Shown: positions 1 to 6,303 of the stretch, piece after piece | Layout: each line of letters starts with the position of its first letter | How positions within the stretch are numbered: the stretch's first letter is position 1 | Assembly: GCA_028823435.1 (NCBI GenBank) | Contig: JAPKBK010000082.1 | Coordinates: forward strand, 1-7,750 | DNA: 7,750 nt | Direction: 5' to 3' | Origin: Flavobacteriales bacterium | GTDB lineage: Bacteria; Bacteroidota; Bacteroidia; Flavobacteriales_D; Sanyastnellaceae | Notes under the pieces: generated by a model | Told to the model about the DNA's origin: nothing | Databases searched by the model: none | What the model saw: only the letters and a program-made list of their open reading frames with translations | Translations under genes and position numbers: made by a program

Positions 1-2099
1 ATGACAACTGTGCAGTTGAGATTTGTTCTCGATTCGCACGTATGGGATACGTTGTTGCCTCTATTGATTACCGTTTAGGTTGGAACCCACTTGCAGCGAC
101 TCAAACTGAACGTAGTATTCAGTTGATCGGAGCTGCTTATCGTGGTGTTCAGGATGCACGTACCGCCGTGCGTTACTTCCGTATGGACGCTGATGTTCAA
201 GGAAATACATTCGGAATTGACCCTGCGAAAGTAGGTTACTTCGGAGAAGGTACTGGTGGTTACGTTGCTTATGCAGCTGCAACAATATCTGATTACAACG
301 ATGTTATTATAGATGATGCAGGAATTCCTATTTCTAAGTTCTGGTATGACAATGATGGTGATCCAGCTACTCCAGAAGTACCTATGGTCATTGAAGCGAT
401 ACATGGAAATCCAGATGCGACTACTGACGGAATACAAATTCCTCTTGGCGTGGATGGAGACGGTAACCCAATTATGGGTTCACTTTGTATCGGTCACTAC
501 CCTGACTATTCTTCTGACGTAAGTTTTTCAATGAATATGGGAGGTGCTTTGGGAGATCTTAATTGGTTAGACCAAGGAGATGTTCCTATGGTTTCATTCC
601 AAACGCCTCACGATCCATTTGCTCCTTACACAACTGGAGTACTTATCGTTCCTACTACAGGAAACCAAATTATCGAAGTAAGTGGAGCGTTTGACGTTCA
701 TGCAGAGATTAACGCTTACCCAGCTCCCAATAACAATGACGTGTTCCAATCAGCTGGTCTTAGCGATCCTCTTTCATTAGAGGCTATCGCAAATGGCGGA
801 TCTGATGGGTTGTTTCCAGTACTAAACAACTATGAGAATGGTGCTCCAACTCAGCCTTACGATGGTTCTCCATGGCAGTGGTGGGATGAAGCGGCTGCTC
901 AGGCTTATGATGCAGCGAACGGAACTGCGATTTGGGCGACTCAGATGACATTAAACCCAGATATGGGGCCAACAGAGGCAAACATGTGGATTGATGCTAT
1001 TCAGAACTACACAGCGCCACGTTTGGCACTTGCAATGGGTGTTGTTTCTTCAGGACCTGGTTGTACAGATACTGTAGCGTGTAACTTTAACGCGCTTGCG
1101 ACTTCTGACGACGGATCTTGTACATATGCTACTCCTGGATACGATTGTAACGGAACTTCTTTAAACCTTGAAGGTTGTACTGACGCTGTTGCATGTAACT
1201 ACGACGAAGCGGCGACGGTTGATAACGCAACGTGTGATTACTATGAAGGAACAGAGATCCCTACAGGGTCTGATGTAGTTTGGTTAGTAGGTTTAACATT
1301 AACAGGCACGCCTTATGAGGCGCTTGCTGGTGGCTGTGAAGCTTCTGGTGGTGTTAACCCAGACGTAAGCATCAATGGTGTCATCGTTGGAGATGGTGCT
1401 ACACCTCTTTCAATGGCTGGCATTTCTGATCCAACTGGACTTCTTGGTGAGCTTGCTGCGCTGGCATCTACGGTACAGTTTTCTATTTGCGGATCCGCTA
1501 TGACAGTGGCTGCGCTAGGAAACAACATTCCTATGGTAGGAAATGGTACTTTCTGGATTTCTCCGATTCCTGTGTCTGCAGATCCGACGACCGGAGCTGG
1601 ACAATACCTGTGGGCTGCACCTATGTTGAACTTCCCATTGGGATGTGGACAGCCAACAGCTGTTAACTACGCACCATGTGAGTTAAGTGTTGCGTGTGTT
1701 TTCCCAGGATGTACTGATGAGAATGCTTCTAACTACGACGCTGCTGCAGGGTCTGACGACGGTTCTTGTTACTACTTAGGTTGTACAGACGCTACTGCAT
1801 TCAACTACGATGCTGATGCTGATACGGATGATGGTTCTTGTATTGATGTGGTAAATGGTTGTACAGATGCTACTGCGTCAAACTTTGATAGCACAGCGAA
1901 TACTGACGATGGTTCTTGTATCATCTTAGGTTGCACATATGATGCTGCGGAGAACTTCAATTCTTTAGCGAATGATGACGATGGTTCTTGTACCTTCTCT
2001 GGCGGATCGGATTGTCTTGGTGATCTAGACGGTGACGGTGTTGCTGCAACTGCTGACCTTCTGTTATTCTTGTCGGTCTTCGGTTCTACATGTAACTAA
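1..2099 (+). CDS. Secreted carboxylesterase-like alpha/beta-hydrolase protein with GCTD cysteine repeats and dockerin-like C-terminus (5' truncated)
   Basis: The frame is open to the left edge (first full codon at 3), so the N-terminus, including any signal peptide, lies outside the window. Numbering is from the in-frame Met at 42, which is probably internal because the fold has already started upstream. Residues 1-225 resemble the carboxylesterase/BD-FAE type hydrolase core: strand GYVVASIDYRLG (2-13), helix QDARTAVRYFR (37-47), then GIDPAKVGYFGEGTGG (58-73). The nucleophile elbow normally reads GxSxG; here it is GEGTG with Gly70 in place of Ser. A possible acid lies in PHDPFAPY (Asp191); the His is uncertain (perhaps His220). 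Residues 340-398 and 556-650 hold six 21-residue GCTD...DDGSC repeats, separated by an unassigned block. The tail (658-685) is an EF-hand-like DLDGDG module. Probably exported and calcium-stabilised (inference). It may be a pseudoenzyme or use another mechanism, so no substrate is assigned. An intrinsic terminator follows. Confidence 0.8.
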   Translation, partial: DNCAVEICSRFARMGYVVASIDYRLGWNPLAATQTERSIQLIGAAYRGVQDARTAVRYFRMDADVQGNTFGIDPAKVGYFGEGTGGYVAYAAATISDYNDVIIDDAGIPISKFWYDNDGDPATPEVPMVIEAIHGNPDATTDGIQIPLGVDGDGNPIMGSLCIGHYPDYSSDVSFSMNMGGALGDLNWLDQGDVPMVSFQTPHDPFAPYTTGVLIVPTTGNQIIEVSGAFDVHAEINAYPAPNNNDVFQSAGLSDPLSLEAIANGGSDGLFPVLNNYENGAPTQPYDGSPWQWWDEAAAQAYDAANGTAIWATQMTLNPDMGPTEANMWIDAIQNYTAPRLALAMGVVSSGPGCTDTVACNFNALATSDDGSCTYATPGYDCNGTSLNLEGCTDAVACNYDEAATVDNATCDYYEGTEIPTGSDVVWLVGLTLTGTPYEALAGGCEASGGVNPDVSINGVIVGDGATPLSMAGISDPTGLLGELAALASTVQFSICGSAMTVAALGNNIPMVGNGTFWISPIPVSADPTTGAGQYLWAAPMLNFPLGCGQPTAVNYAPCELSVACVFPGCTDENASNYDAAAGSDDGSCYYLGCTDATAFNYDADADTDDGSCIDVVNGCTDATASNFDSTANTDDGSCIILGCTYDAAENFNSLANDDDGSCTFSGGSDCLGDLDGDGVAATADLLLFLSVFGSTCN
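1059..1991 (+). repeat. Six 21-residue GCTD/DDGSC protein repeats plus one degenerate unit
   Basis: Within the first gene, six units start with GCT and end with C after exactly 21 residues: 1059-1121, 1173-1235, 1707-1769, 1779-1841, 1857-1919 and 1929-1991. The consensus is GCTDxxAxNYDxxAxxDDGSC. The second unit ends DNATC rather than DDGSC, and the sixth begins GCTYD. A shortened seventh unit (GCGQPTAVNYAPC...C) is visible at 1641-1697. The last two units share the exact 16-base string GACGATGGTTCTTGTA, so similarity remains visible at DNA level. The paired Cys and acidic clusters suggest disulfide- and calcium-stabilised modules like thrombospondin type-3 repeats. This repeat style is common in large secreted Bacteroidota proteins; its function is not known to me. 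Confidence 0.85.
2013..2096 (+). other. Dockerin/EF-hand-like C-terminal motif of the repeat protein
   Basis: The last 28 residues (658-685 from the Met at 42) contain DLDGDGVAATAD followed by the hydrophobic LLLFLSVFG. The Asp spacing (661, 663, 665, 672) matches a calcium-binding loop of the EF-hand/type I dockerin kind, but there is one loop only, bracketed by Cys658 and Cys684. The same kind of ending is found on many secreted Bacteroidota proteins. I see no typical type IX secretion C-terminal domain with a beta-rich end and Lys/Arg tail. A role in folding, anchoring or sorting is inference. Confidence 0.6.
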
Positions 2100-2120
2100 A
2101 GCGACTTTAACATATTAAAG

Positions 2121-2150
2121 AAAGGCCATCCATACGGGTGGCCTTTTTTT
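2121..2150 (+). terminator. Intrinsic terminator after the repeat-protein gene
   Basis: The stem GGCCATCC (2124-2131) pairs with GGGTGGCC (2136-2143): eight base pairs including one G-U, around the loop ATAC. Seven T residues follow at 2144-2150, and the AAA before the stem can pair with the start of the T run. It lies 22 bases after the TAA stop at 2097-2099, the classic position for a Rho-independent terminator. It should isolate the upstream gene from the DUF1573 gene. Confidence 0.93.
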
Positions 2151-2215
2151 CTTTTCTGTTTTTCTCTCTGTTTTTTTGGCATGTTTATTGTCTTATGTGC
2201 TTTGTAATTTTTTTG

Positions 2216-2223
2216 TATCTTTA
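2216..2223 (+). promoter_or_regulatory. Candidate Bacteroidota -7 box for the DUF1573 gene
   Basis: TATCTTTA matches the Bacteroidota -7 consensus TAnnTTTG at every fixed position except the final G. It lies 36 bases before the ATG at 2260, which would give a leader of about 30 bases. No -33 TTTG sits at the usual distance: TTG at 2188-2190 is too far and TTTG at 2201-2204 is too near. The surrounding DNA is T-rich, so a chance match is possible. No Shine-Dalgarno sequence precedes the start. Confidence 0.35.
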
Positions 2224-2259
2224 TGCTCTAACAAATTTCGAGCACTAACTAATTTCATT

Positions 2260-2712
2260 ATGAAAAGACTTTTATCAACATTTATTCTTGCCTTCGGCTT
2301 AATGGCTTTCATTTCTGCACAAGAAGTCGCAAATGGTCCTTTAATCTCCTTAGATAAAACGACGCACGATTACGGAACGATCACGCAAGGTGGAAACGGA
2401 GCTTGTGAGTTTACGGTAACAAATACTGGTTCAGAGCCTTTAATTATTTCAAGATGTAAAGGATCTTGTGGTTGTACAGTACCTGTATGCGATAAGGATC
2501 CTATTATGCCTGGAGCGACTTCTGCAATTAGTGTAAAGTATGACACTAAGCGTATCGGACCGATTAATAAATCGGTAACGATTACCTCAAATTCTTCAAA
2601 TGAACCTACAAAGGTTATTCGCATTAAAGGTCGTGTAGAAGCAGCTGATTTAGGAGCCCCAAGTGGCGTTCCTGTAAAGCAGCCTGCTACTGGCGCACCG
2701 ACAAATAACTAA
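2260..2712 (+). CDS. Exported DUF1573 domain protein
   Basis: This encodes a 150-residue protein. The N-terminus (MKRLL, then a hydrophobic stretch, ending FISA before QE) is a signal peptide with likely cleavage after residue 20. Residues 28-125 form one DUF1573 unit, an immunoglobulin-like beta domain: THDYGTI (35-41), FTVTNTGSEPL (51-61), SCGCTVP (69-75), VKYDTKR (92-98) and a final IKGRV (122-126). The tail after 126 is a Pro/Gly/Ala-rich linker. The mature part carries five Cys (49, 66, 70, 72, 77); only the CGC pair is the family hallmark I recognise. The family is abundant in Bacteroidota and has no established biochemical role; an envelope location is inferred from the signal peptide. 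The ATG at 2260 is chosen because a TTG at 2176 would add 28 residues in front of a good signal peptide. The gene stands alone between two terminators. Confidence 0.9.
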   Translation: MKRLLSTFILAFGLMAFISAQEVANGPLISLDKTTHDYGTITQGGNGACEFTVTNTGSEPLIISRCKGSCGCTVPVCDKDPIMPGATSAISVKYDTKRIGPINKSVTITSNSSNEPTKVIRIKGRVEAADLGAPSGVPVKQPATGAPTNN

Positions 2713-2745
2713 TTTGAATATTTAAAGGTTCAAAAAACAATATTT

Positions 2746-2777
2746 CAAAGCCGCCTGTTATGGCGGCTTTGTTGTTT
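2746..2777 (+). terminator. Intrinsic terminator after the DUF1573 gene
   Basis: A perfect 10-base-pair stem, CAAAGCCGCC (2746-2755) with GGCGGCTTTG (2762-2771), encloses the loop TGTTAT. It starts 34 bases after the TAA at 2710-2712. The T-tract is interrupted (TTGTTT at 2772-2777), so termination may be weaker than at 2121-2150. The stem is symmetric, but upstream genes on both sides run on the + strand. Confidence 0.85.
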
Positions 2778-2784
2778 AATGAAT

Positions 2785-2792
2785 TATTTTTG
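2785..2792 (+). promoter_or_regulatory. valS: Bacteroidota -7 box immediately upstream of valS
   Basis: TATTTTTG matches TAnnTTTG at all fixed positions and ends only five bases before the ATG at 2798. With the usual distance from -7 box to start site, transcription would begin at or next to the ATG, giving a leaderless or nearly leaderless mRNA. No -33 TTTG has ideal spacing; the TTTG at 2768-2771 lies only 13 bases upstream and is part of the terminator stem. The final G of the box is also the first base of a GTG in frame with valS. Confidence 0.55.
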
Positions 2793-2797
2793 TGCTT

Positions 2798-5425
2798 ATG
2801 GAAATCCCTGCTCAATACGATCCCCGCAAGACGGAAGACAAATGGTATAGCTACTGGCTTGAAAACGGATATTTTAAATCTACTCCAGACGAGAGAGAGC
2901 CGTACACAGTTGTAATACCACCTCCAAATGTTACTGGCGTCCTTCATATGGGACATATGCTGAACAACACCATTCAAGATGTTCTTGTGAGAAGGGCCAG
3001 GATGCTTGGTAAAAATGCGTGTTGGGTACCTGGCACGGACCATGCTTCAATAGCTACAGAAGCAAAGGTGGTACACAAACTTCGTAAAGAGGGAGTTAAG
3101 AAAAGTGATTTAAGTCGTGACGAGTTTTTAGGTCATGCATGGGATTGGACACATAAGCATGGAGGTATTATTCTTGATCAACTCAAAAAACTAGGTGCCA
3201 GTTGTGATTGGGACAGGACCAGGTTTACGATGGATGAAGGTTATTCCGAAGGCGTAATAGATACGTTCATTCATTTCTACAATGAAGGTTTTATTTATCG
3301 TGGCGTTAGAATGGTAAATTGGGATCCTGTGGCCCTTACGGCTTTAAGTGACGAGGAAGTCATTCACAAGGAGGAGAACGGTCATCTTTACTATGTGAGA
3401 TATAAGATTGTCGGAACGGAAGATGAGTGGGTGACTGTGGCGACTACAAGGCCTGAAACCATTTTAGGCGATACTGCAATTTGCGTCCATCCCGATGATG
3501 AGAGGTACAAGCATCTGAAGGGCAAAAAAGCCATCGTCCCGATTTGCAACAGAGAAATCCCGATCATTCAAGATGATTATATTGACATAGAATTTGGTAC
3601 GGGGTGTTTAAAAGTGACTCCCGCTCATGATGTAAATGACTACGAACTGGGGGATAAGCATAACCTTGAGGTGATCAATACGATTGCCGCCGATGGAACG
3701 ATGAGTTCGGACGCAGGCAAGTATGAAGGGATGGATCGCTTTGTCGTGCGGAAACAGATTGCAAAAGATATTGATGCATTGGGTGGACTTGTTAAGGTGG
3801 AGGACTACACAAATAAGGTAGGGAGAAGCGAGAGGACGGATGCCGTCATTGAGCCGAGGTTGTCGCTTCAGTGGTTCATGGCCATGGAGAAGCTCGCCAA
3901 ACCGGCTTTAGATCATGTGATGGATGATACAATTAAGTTTCATCCAGCGAAGTTTAAGAACAGCTACAGGCATTGGATGGAGAACATCAAAGATTGGTGC
4001 GTAAGCAGACAGCTTTGGTGGGGGCATCGGATACCCGCATGGTATTTCGGAGATGGGGAAGATGATTTCGTGGTCGCGAAGACACAAGAGGAGGCGTTAG
4101 AGTTCGCCACAAAGAAAGCAGGGCGAGAGATTACAAATGCAGAGTTAAAGCAGGATGAGGACGTTATGGACACTTGGTTTAGTTCATGGATTTGGCCGAT
4201 ACAAGTTTTTGATGGTCTGCATCAAGAAGAAGAAGTAGATTACTACTACCCGACGAATGACCTGGTCACTGCACCAGAAATTATGTTTTTCTGGGTGGCG
4301 AGGATGATCATGAGTGGCTATCACTATAGGGATTTGCCACCTTTTAAAAATGTATACTTTACTGGAATTGTAAGAGATGAGCAGGGGAGGAAAATGTCAA
4401 AGAGCCTAGGTAACAGTCCTGACCCGATCGTTCTCATGGAAAAATATGGTGCAGATGGTGTAAGGGTAGGAATGCTGCTTACTTCCCCAGCAGGGAATGA
4501 TTTGCCATTTGACGAGAAATTATGTGAGACGGGCAGAAATTTCTCAAATAAAATATGGAATGCTTTCAGACTCGTCAAAGGGTGGGAGATTGATGAGAAT
4601 AAGCCGCAACCTCAGTCCTCGGCTCTTGCAGTGGAATGGATGGAAAGTCGCACAAATACAGCCCTGAAAGATCTTGAATCTCAATATGGGGAGTTCAGAT
4701 TGAGCGAGGCGTTAATGACAACTTATAGGCTTGTTTGGGAAGAGTTTTGTAGCTGGTATCTAGAGCTTGTAAAGCCCCCGTATGGAGAGTCAATTGACCG
4801 GAAAACCTTGGATGCAACTTTCGTTCATTTCGAGACTTTGGTCAAAGTGCTTCATCCTTTTATGCCCTTCTTAACAGAAGAAGTTTGGCATTGGTTGGGG
4901 GATAGGGAAGCCCCAGAAGAAGCACTTATTGTTACTTCTTGGCCTACAGCAGGAGAGGTGGATTCAAACATCATCCAAGACTTCGATTTGTTAAAAGAAA
5001 TTGTCGGTGGCGTGAGAAATATCAGGAAGGACAATGGTATTGCGAACAGAGAAAAACTGCAACTTAAGTTACATCGGGCGGACGGTTATCCTGAGAGAAT
5101 CAAGACATCTATTGAGCATTTAACGAATCTTGACTCCACAGATGATGTTGATGATAAAGTTGAAGGTGCGTATGGGTTTATGGTCGGTAGACATCGGTTT
5201 TATATTCCTTTTGGAGAGAGCTTTGATGTTGACGCTGAGAAACTGAAAATTCAAAAGGATTTGAAGTATCAAGAAGGGTTTCTCAACATCGTTAGAAAGA
5301 AACTCTCCAATGAACGTTTTATCAGCGGAGCCCCTGAGCAAGTGATTAAAATAGAGAAAAATAAGGAGCAGGATGCAGTCGCAAAAATCGCTATTTTGAA
5401 AGAGAAACTATCTGACTTGCGTTGA
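2798..5425 (+). CDS. valS: Valyl-tRNA synthetase (ValRS)
   Basis: This encodes an 875-residue class Ia aminoacyl-tRNA synthetase that joins valine to tRNA-Val in the cytoplasm, using ATP; the length is normal for the bacterial enzyme. In order: the HIGH-type motif HMGH (50-53) after PPPNVTG; the inserted CP1 editing domain at roughly 190-345, with TTRPE (216-220) and VTPAHD, which removes mischarged threonine; WWGHRIPAW (407-415) and DVMDTWFSS (455-463) as catalytic-core landmarks; KMSKS (532-536); an anticodon-binding helical domain at about 615-760; and a charged coiled-coil arm (about 812-875) typical of ValRS. All hallmarks are intact. The ATG at 2798 is preferred because MEIPAQYDP looks like the family start; a GTG at 2792 would add only two residues. 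The stop is followed after one base by the next gene, so the two are probably cotranscribed. Confidence 0.97.
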   Translation: MEIPAQYDPRKTEDKWYSYWLENGYFKSTPDEREPYTVVIPPPNVTGVLHMGHMLNNTIQDVLVRRARMLGKNACWVPGTDHASIATEAKVVHKLRKEGVKKSDLSRDEFLGHAWDWTHKHGGIILDQLKKLGASCDWDRTRFTMDEGYSEGVIDTFIHFYNEGFIYRGVRMVNWDPVALTALSDEEVIHKEENGHLYYVRYKIVGTEDEWVTVATTRPETILGDTAICVHPDDERYKHLKGKKAIVPICNREIPIIQDDYIDIEFGTGCLKVTPAHDVNDYELGDKHNLEVINTIAADGTMSSDAGKYEGMDRFVVRKQIAKDIDALGGLVKVEDYTNKVGRSERTDAVIEPRLSLQWFMAMEKLAKPALDHVMDDTIKFHPAKFKNSYRHWMENIKDWCVSRQLWWGHRIPAWYFGDGEDDFVVAKTQEEALEFATKKAGREITNAELKQDEDVMDTWFSSWIWPIQVFDGLHQEEEVDYYYPTNDLVTAPEIMFFWVARMIMSGYHYRDLPPFKNVYFTGIVRDEQGRKMSKSLGNSPDPIVLMEKYGADGVRVGMLLTSPAGNDLPFDEKLCETGRNFSNKIWNAFRLVKGWEIDENKPQPQSSALAVEWMESRTNTALKDLESQYGEFRLSEALMTTYRLVWEEFCSWYLELVKPPYGESIDRKTLDATFVHFETLVKVLHPFMPFLTEEVWHWLGDREAPEEALIVTSWPTAGEVDSNIIQDFDLLKEIVGGVRNIRKDNGIANREKLQLKLHRADGYPERIKTSIEHLTNLDSTDDVDDKVEGAYGFMVGRHRFYIPFGESFDVDAEKLKIQKDLKYQEGFLNIVRKKLSNERFISGAPEQVIKIEKNKEQDAVAKIAILKEKLSDLR

Positions 5426-5426
5426 G

Positions 5427-6293
5427 ATGAAATCGGCACCGAGAGACTTATTGCATTATGAAATACAGGGCAAAATTGATGCGCCTTGGCTTGTCTTTGT
5501 TCATGGTGCAGGTGGGTCAATAAAGACTTGGAAATTTCAAATTGACGATCTCGCAAAAGACTTCAGGCTTCTTCTTATAGACCTGCGTGATCACGGTTTT
5601 TCTAAAAACATACAGCCTTCCTACGATTCATATGATTTTGATATCGTCGGAAAGGATATTATTAAAGTGGTTGACTTTCTCAAGATTTCAAAAGCACACT
5701 TTCTTTCTTTGAGTATCGGTTCAGTAATCCTCCAAAAGATAGATATTCTCAGACCGAAACTTATCGATAAGATGGTGATGGCTGGCGCTATTTTTGACGG
5801 AAGCAAGTTCATGCATGCTTTCGTTCACAGTGGTAAAATCCTCACTTATATTTTGCCTTATAGGGTCTTCTATTCCCTGTTCAGTTTCATAGTTCTGCCT
5901 AGAAAAAACCACAGATTAAGCCGGTATATCTTCAGGCGACAAAGTATGAGGATGAATGTTGTAGAGTACTTAAAATGGATTGAATTGTACAAGCCGTTTT
6001 TTATACTTATTAAAGAATACGTAGACCGTCAAATAGAGACCCCTTGCCTCGTTGTGATGGGAGACCAAGATCATATCTTCTTTAAGTCAGCAAAGCATTT
6101 CACGGATTCTCAAAAAAACGCACATTTGACAGTAATCAAAGGGTGCGGACATGTCGTAAGCATAGAAAGTCCGAAACCATTTAATAAAATAGCGTCGGAC
6201 TTTCTGAAGGGGGAAGATGTTCCTGATTCAGTTCAATCAGAACCAGTTCCGTACAAATGGTCTGACTTAAAAAATCTAAAAGCCAGGACTTAG
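5427..6293 (+). CDS. Alpha/beta hydrolase fold protein downstream of valS
   Basis: This encodes a 288-residue cytoplasmic protein with no signal peptide. Alpha/beta-hydrolase landmarks are in order: strand WLVFVHGAGG with the oxyanion-hole motif HGAGGS (26-31), LLLIDLRDHGFS (48-59), the nucleophile elbow LSLSIGS with likely Ser96, VVMGDQDHIF with likely acid Asp215, and GCGHVVSIE with His242. The triad therefore looks complete, but the elbow is SxSxG rather than GxSxG. A hydrophobic aromatic stretch in the cap (about 138-158) could form a lipophilic pocket or touch a membrane. The C-terminal 25 residues are a polar tail outside the fold. The substrate cannot be told from the sequence; esterase, lipase, thioesterase and C-C hydrolase roles all share this fold. 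TGA of valS and this ATG are separated by a single base, which points to translational coupling. The 3' end meets the peroxiredoxin gene head-on. Confidence 0.9.
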   Translation: MKSAPRDLLHYEIQGKIDAPWLVFVHGAGGSIKTWKFQIDDLAKDFRLLLIDLRDHGFSKNIQPSYDSYDFDIVGKDIIKVVDFLKISKAHFLSLSIGSVILQKIDILRPKLIDKMVMAGAIFDGSKFMHAFVHSGKILTYILPYRVFYSLFSFIVLPRKNHRLSRYIFRRQSMRMNVVEYLKWIELYKPFFILIKEYVDRQIETPCLVVMGDQDHIFFKSAKHFTDSQKNAHLTVIKGCGHVVSIESPKPFNKIASDFLKGEDVPDSVQSEPVPYKWSDLKNLKART

Positions 6294-6303
6294 GTACGTT
6301 ATA

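Noticed and set aside
75..437. A 120-codon minus-strand reading frame inside the esterase-like gene
   Set aside because: The plus-strand frame shows clear hydrolase-fold motifs over the same bases; the antisense product is low-complexity and has no promoter or start signal.
1059..1991. Spaced repeats as a possible CRISPR array or tandem DNA repeat element
   Set aside because: The period is set by 21 codons, units differ at synonymous positions and spacing is irregular; these are protein repeats in one open frame.
2176..2259. In-frame extension of the DUF1573 gene to a TTG start at 2176
   Set aside because: It would put 28 low-complexity residues before a clear signal peptide starting at the ATG at 2260, and it overlaps a candidate -7 box.
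2713..2797. A riboswitch or T-box leader ahead of valS
   Set aside because: The gap is only 85 bases, is mostly filled by the DUF1573 terminator, and the predicted start site lies at the valS start codon.
2687..3043. A 118-codon minus-strand reading frame over the start of valS
   Set aside because: It lies antisense to conserved valS codons, the HIGH motif included, and crosses the terminator hairpin at 2746-2771; the protein has no recognisable motif. It is a shadow.
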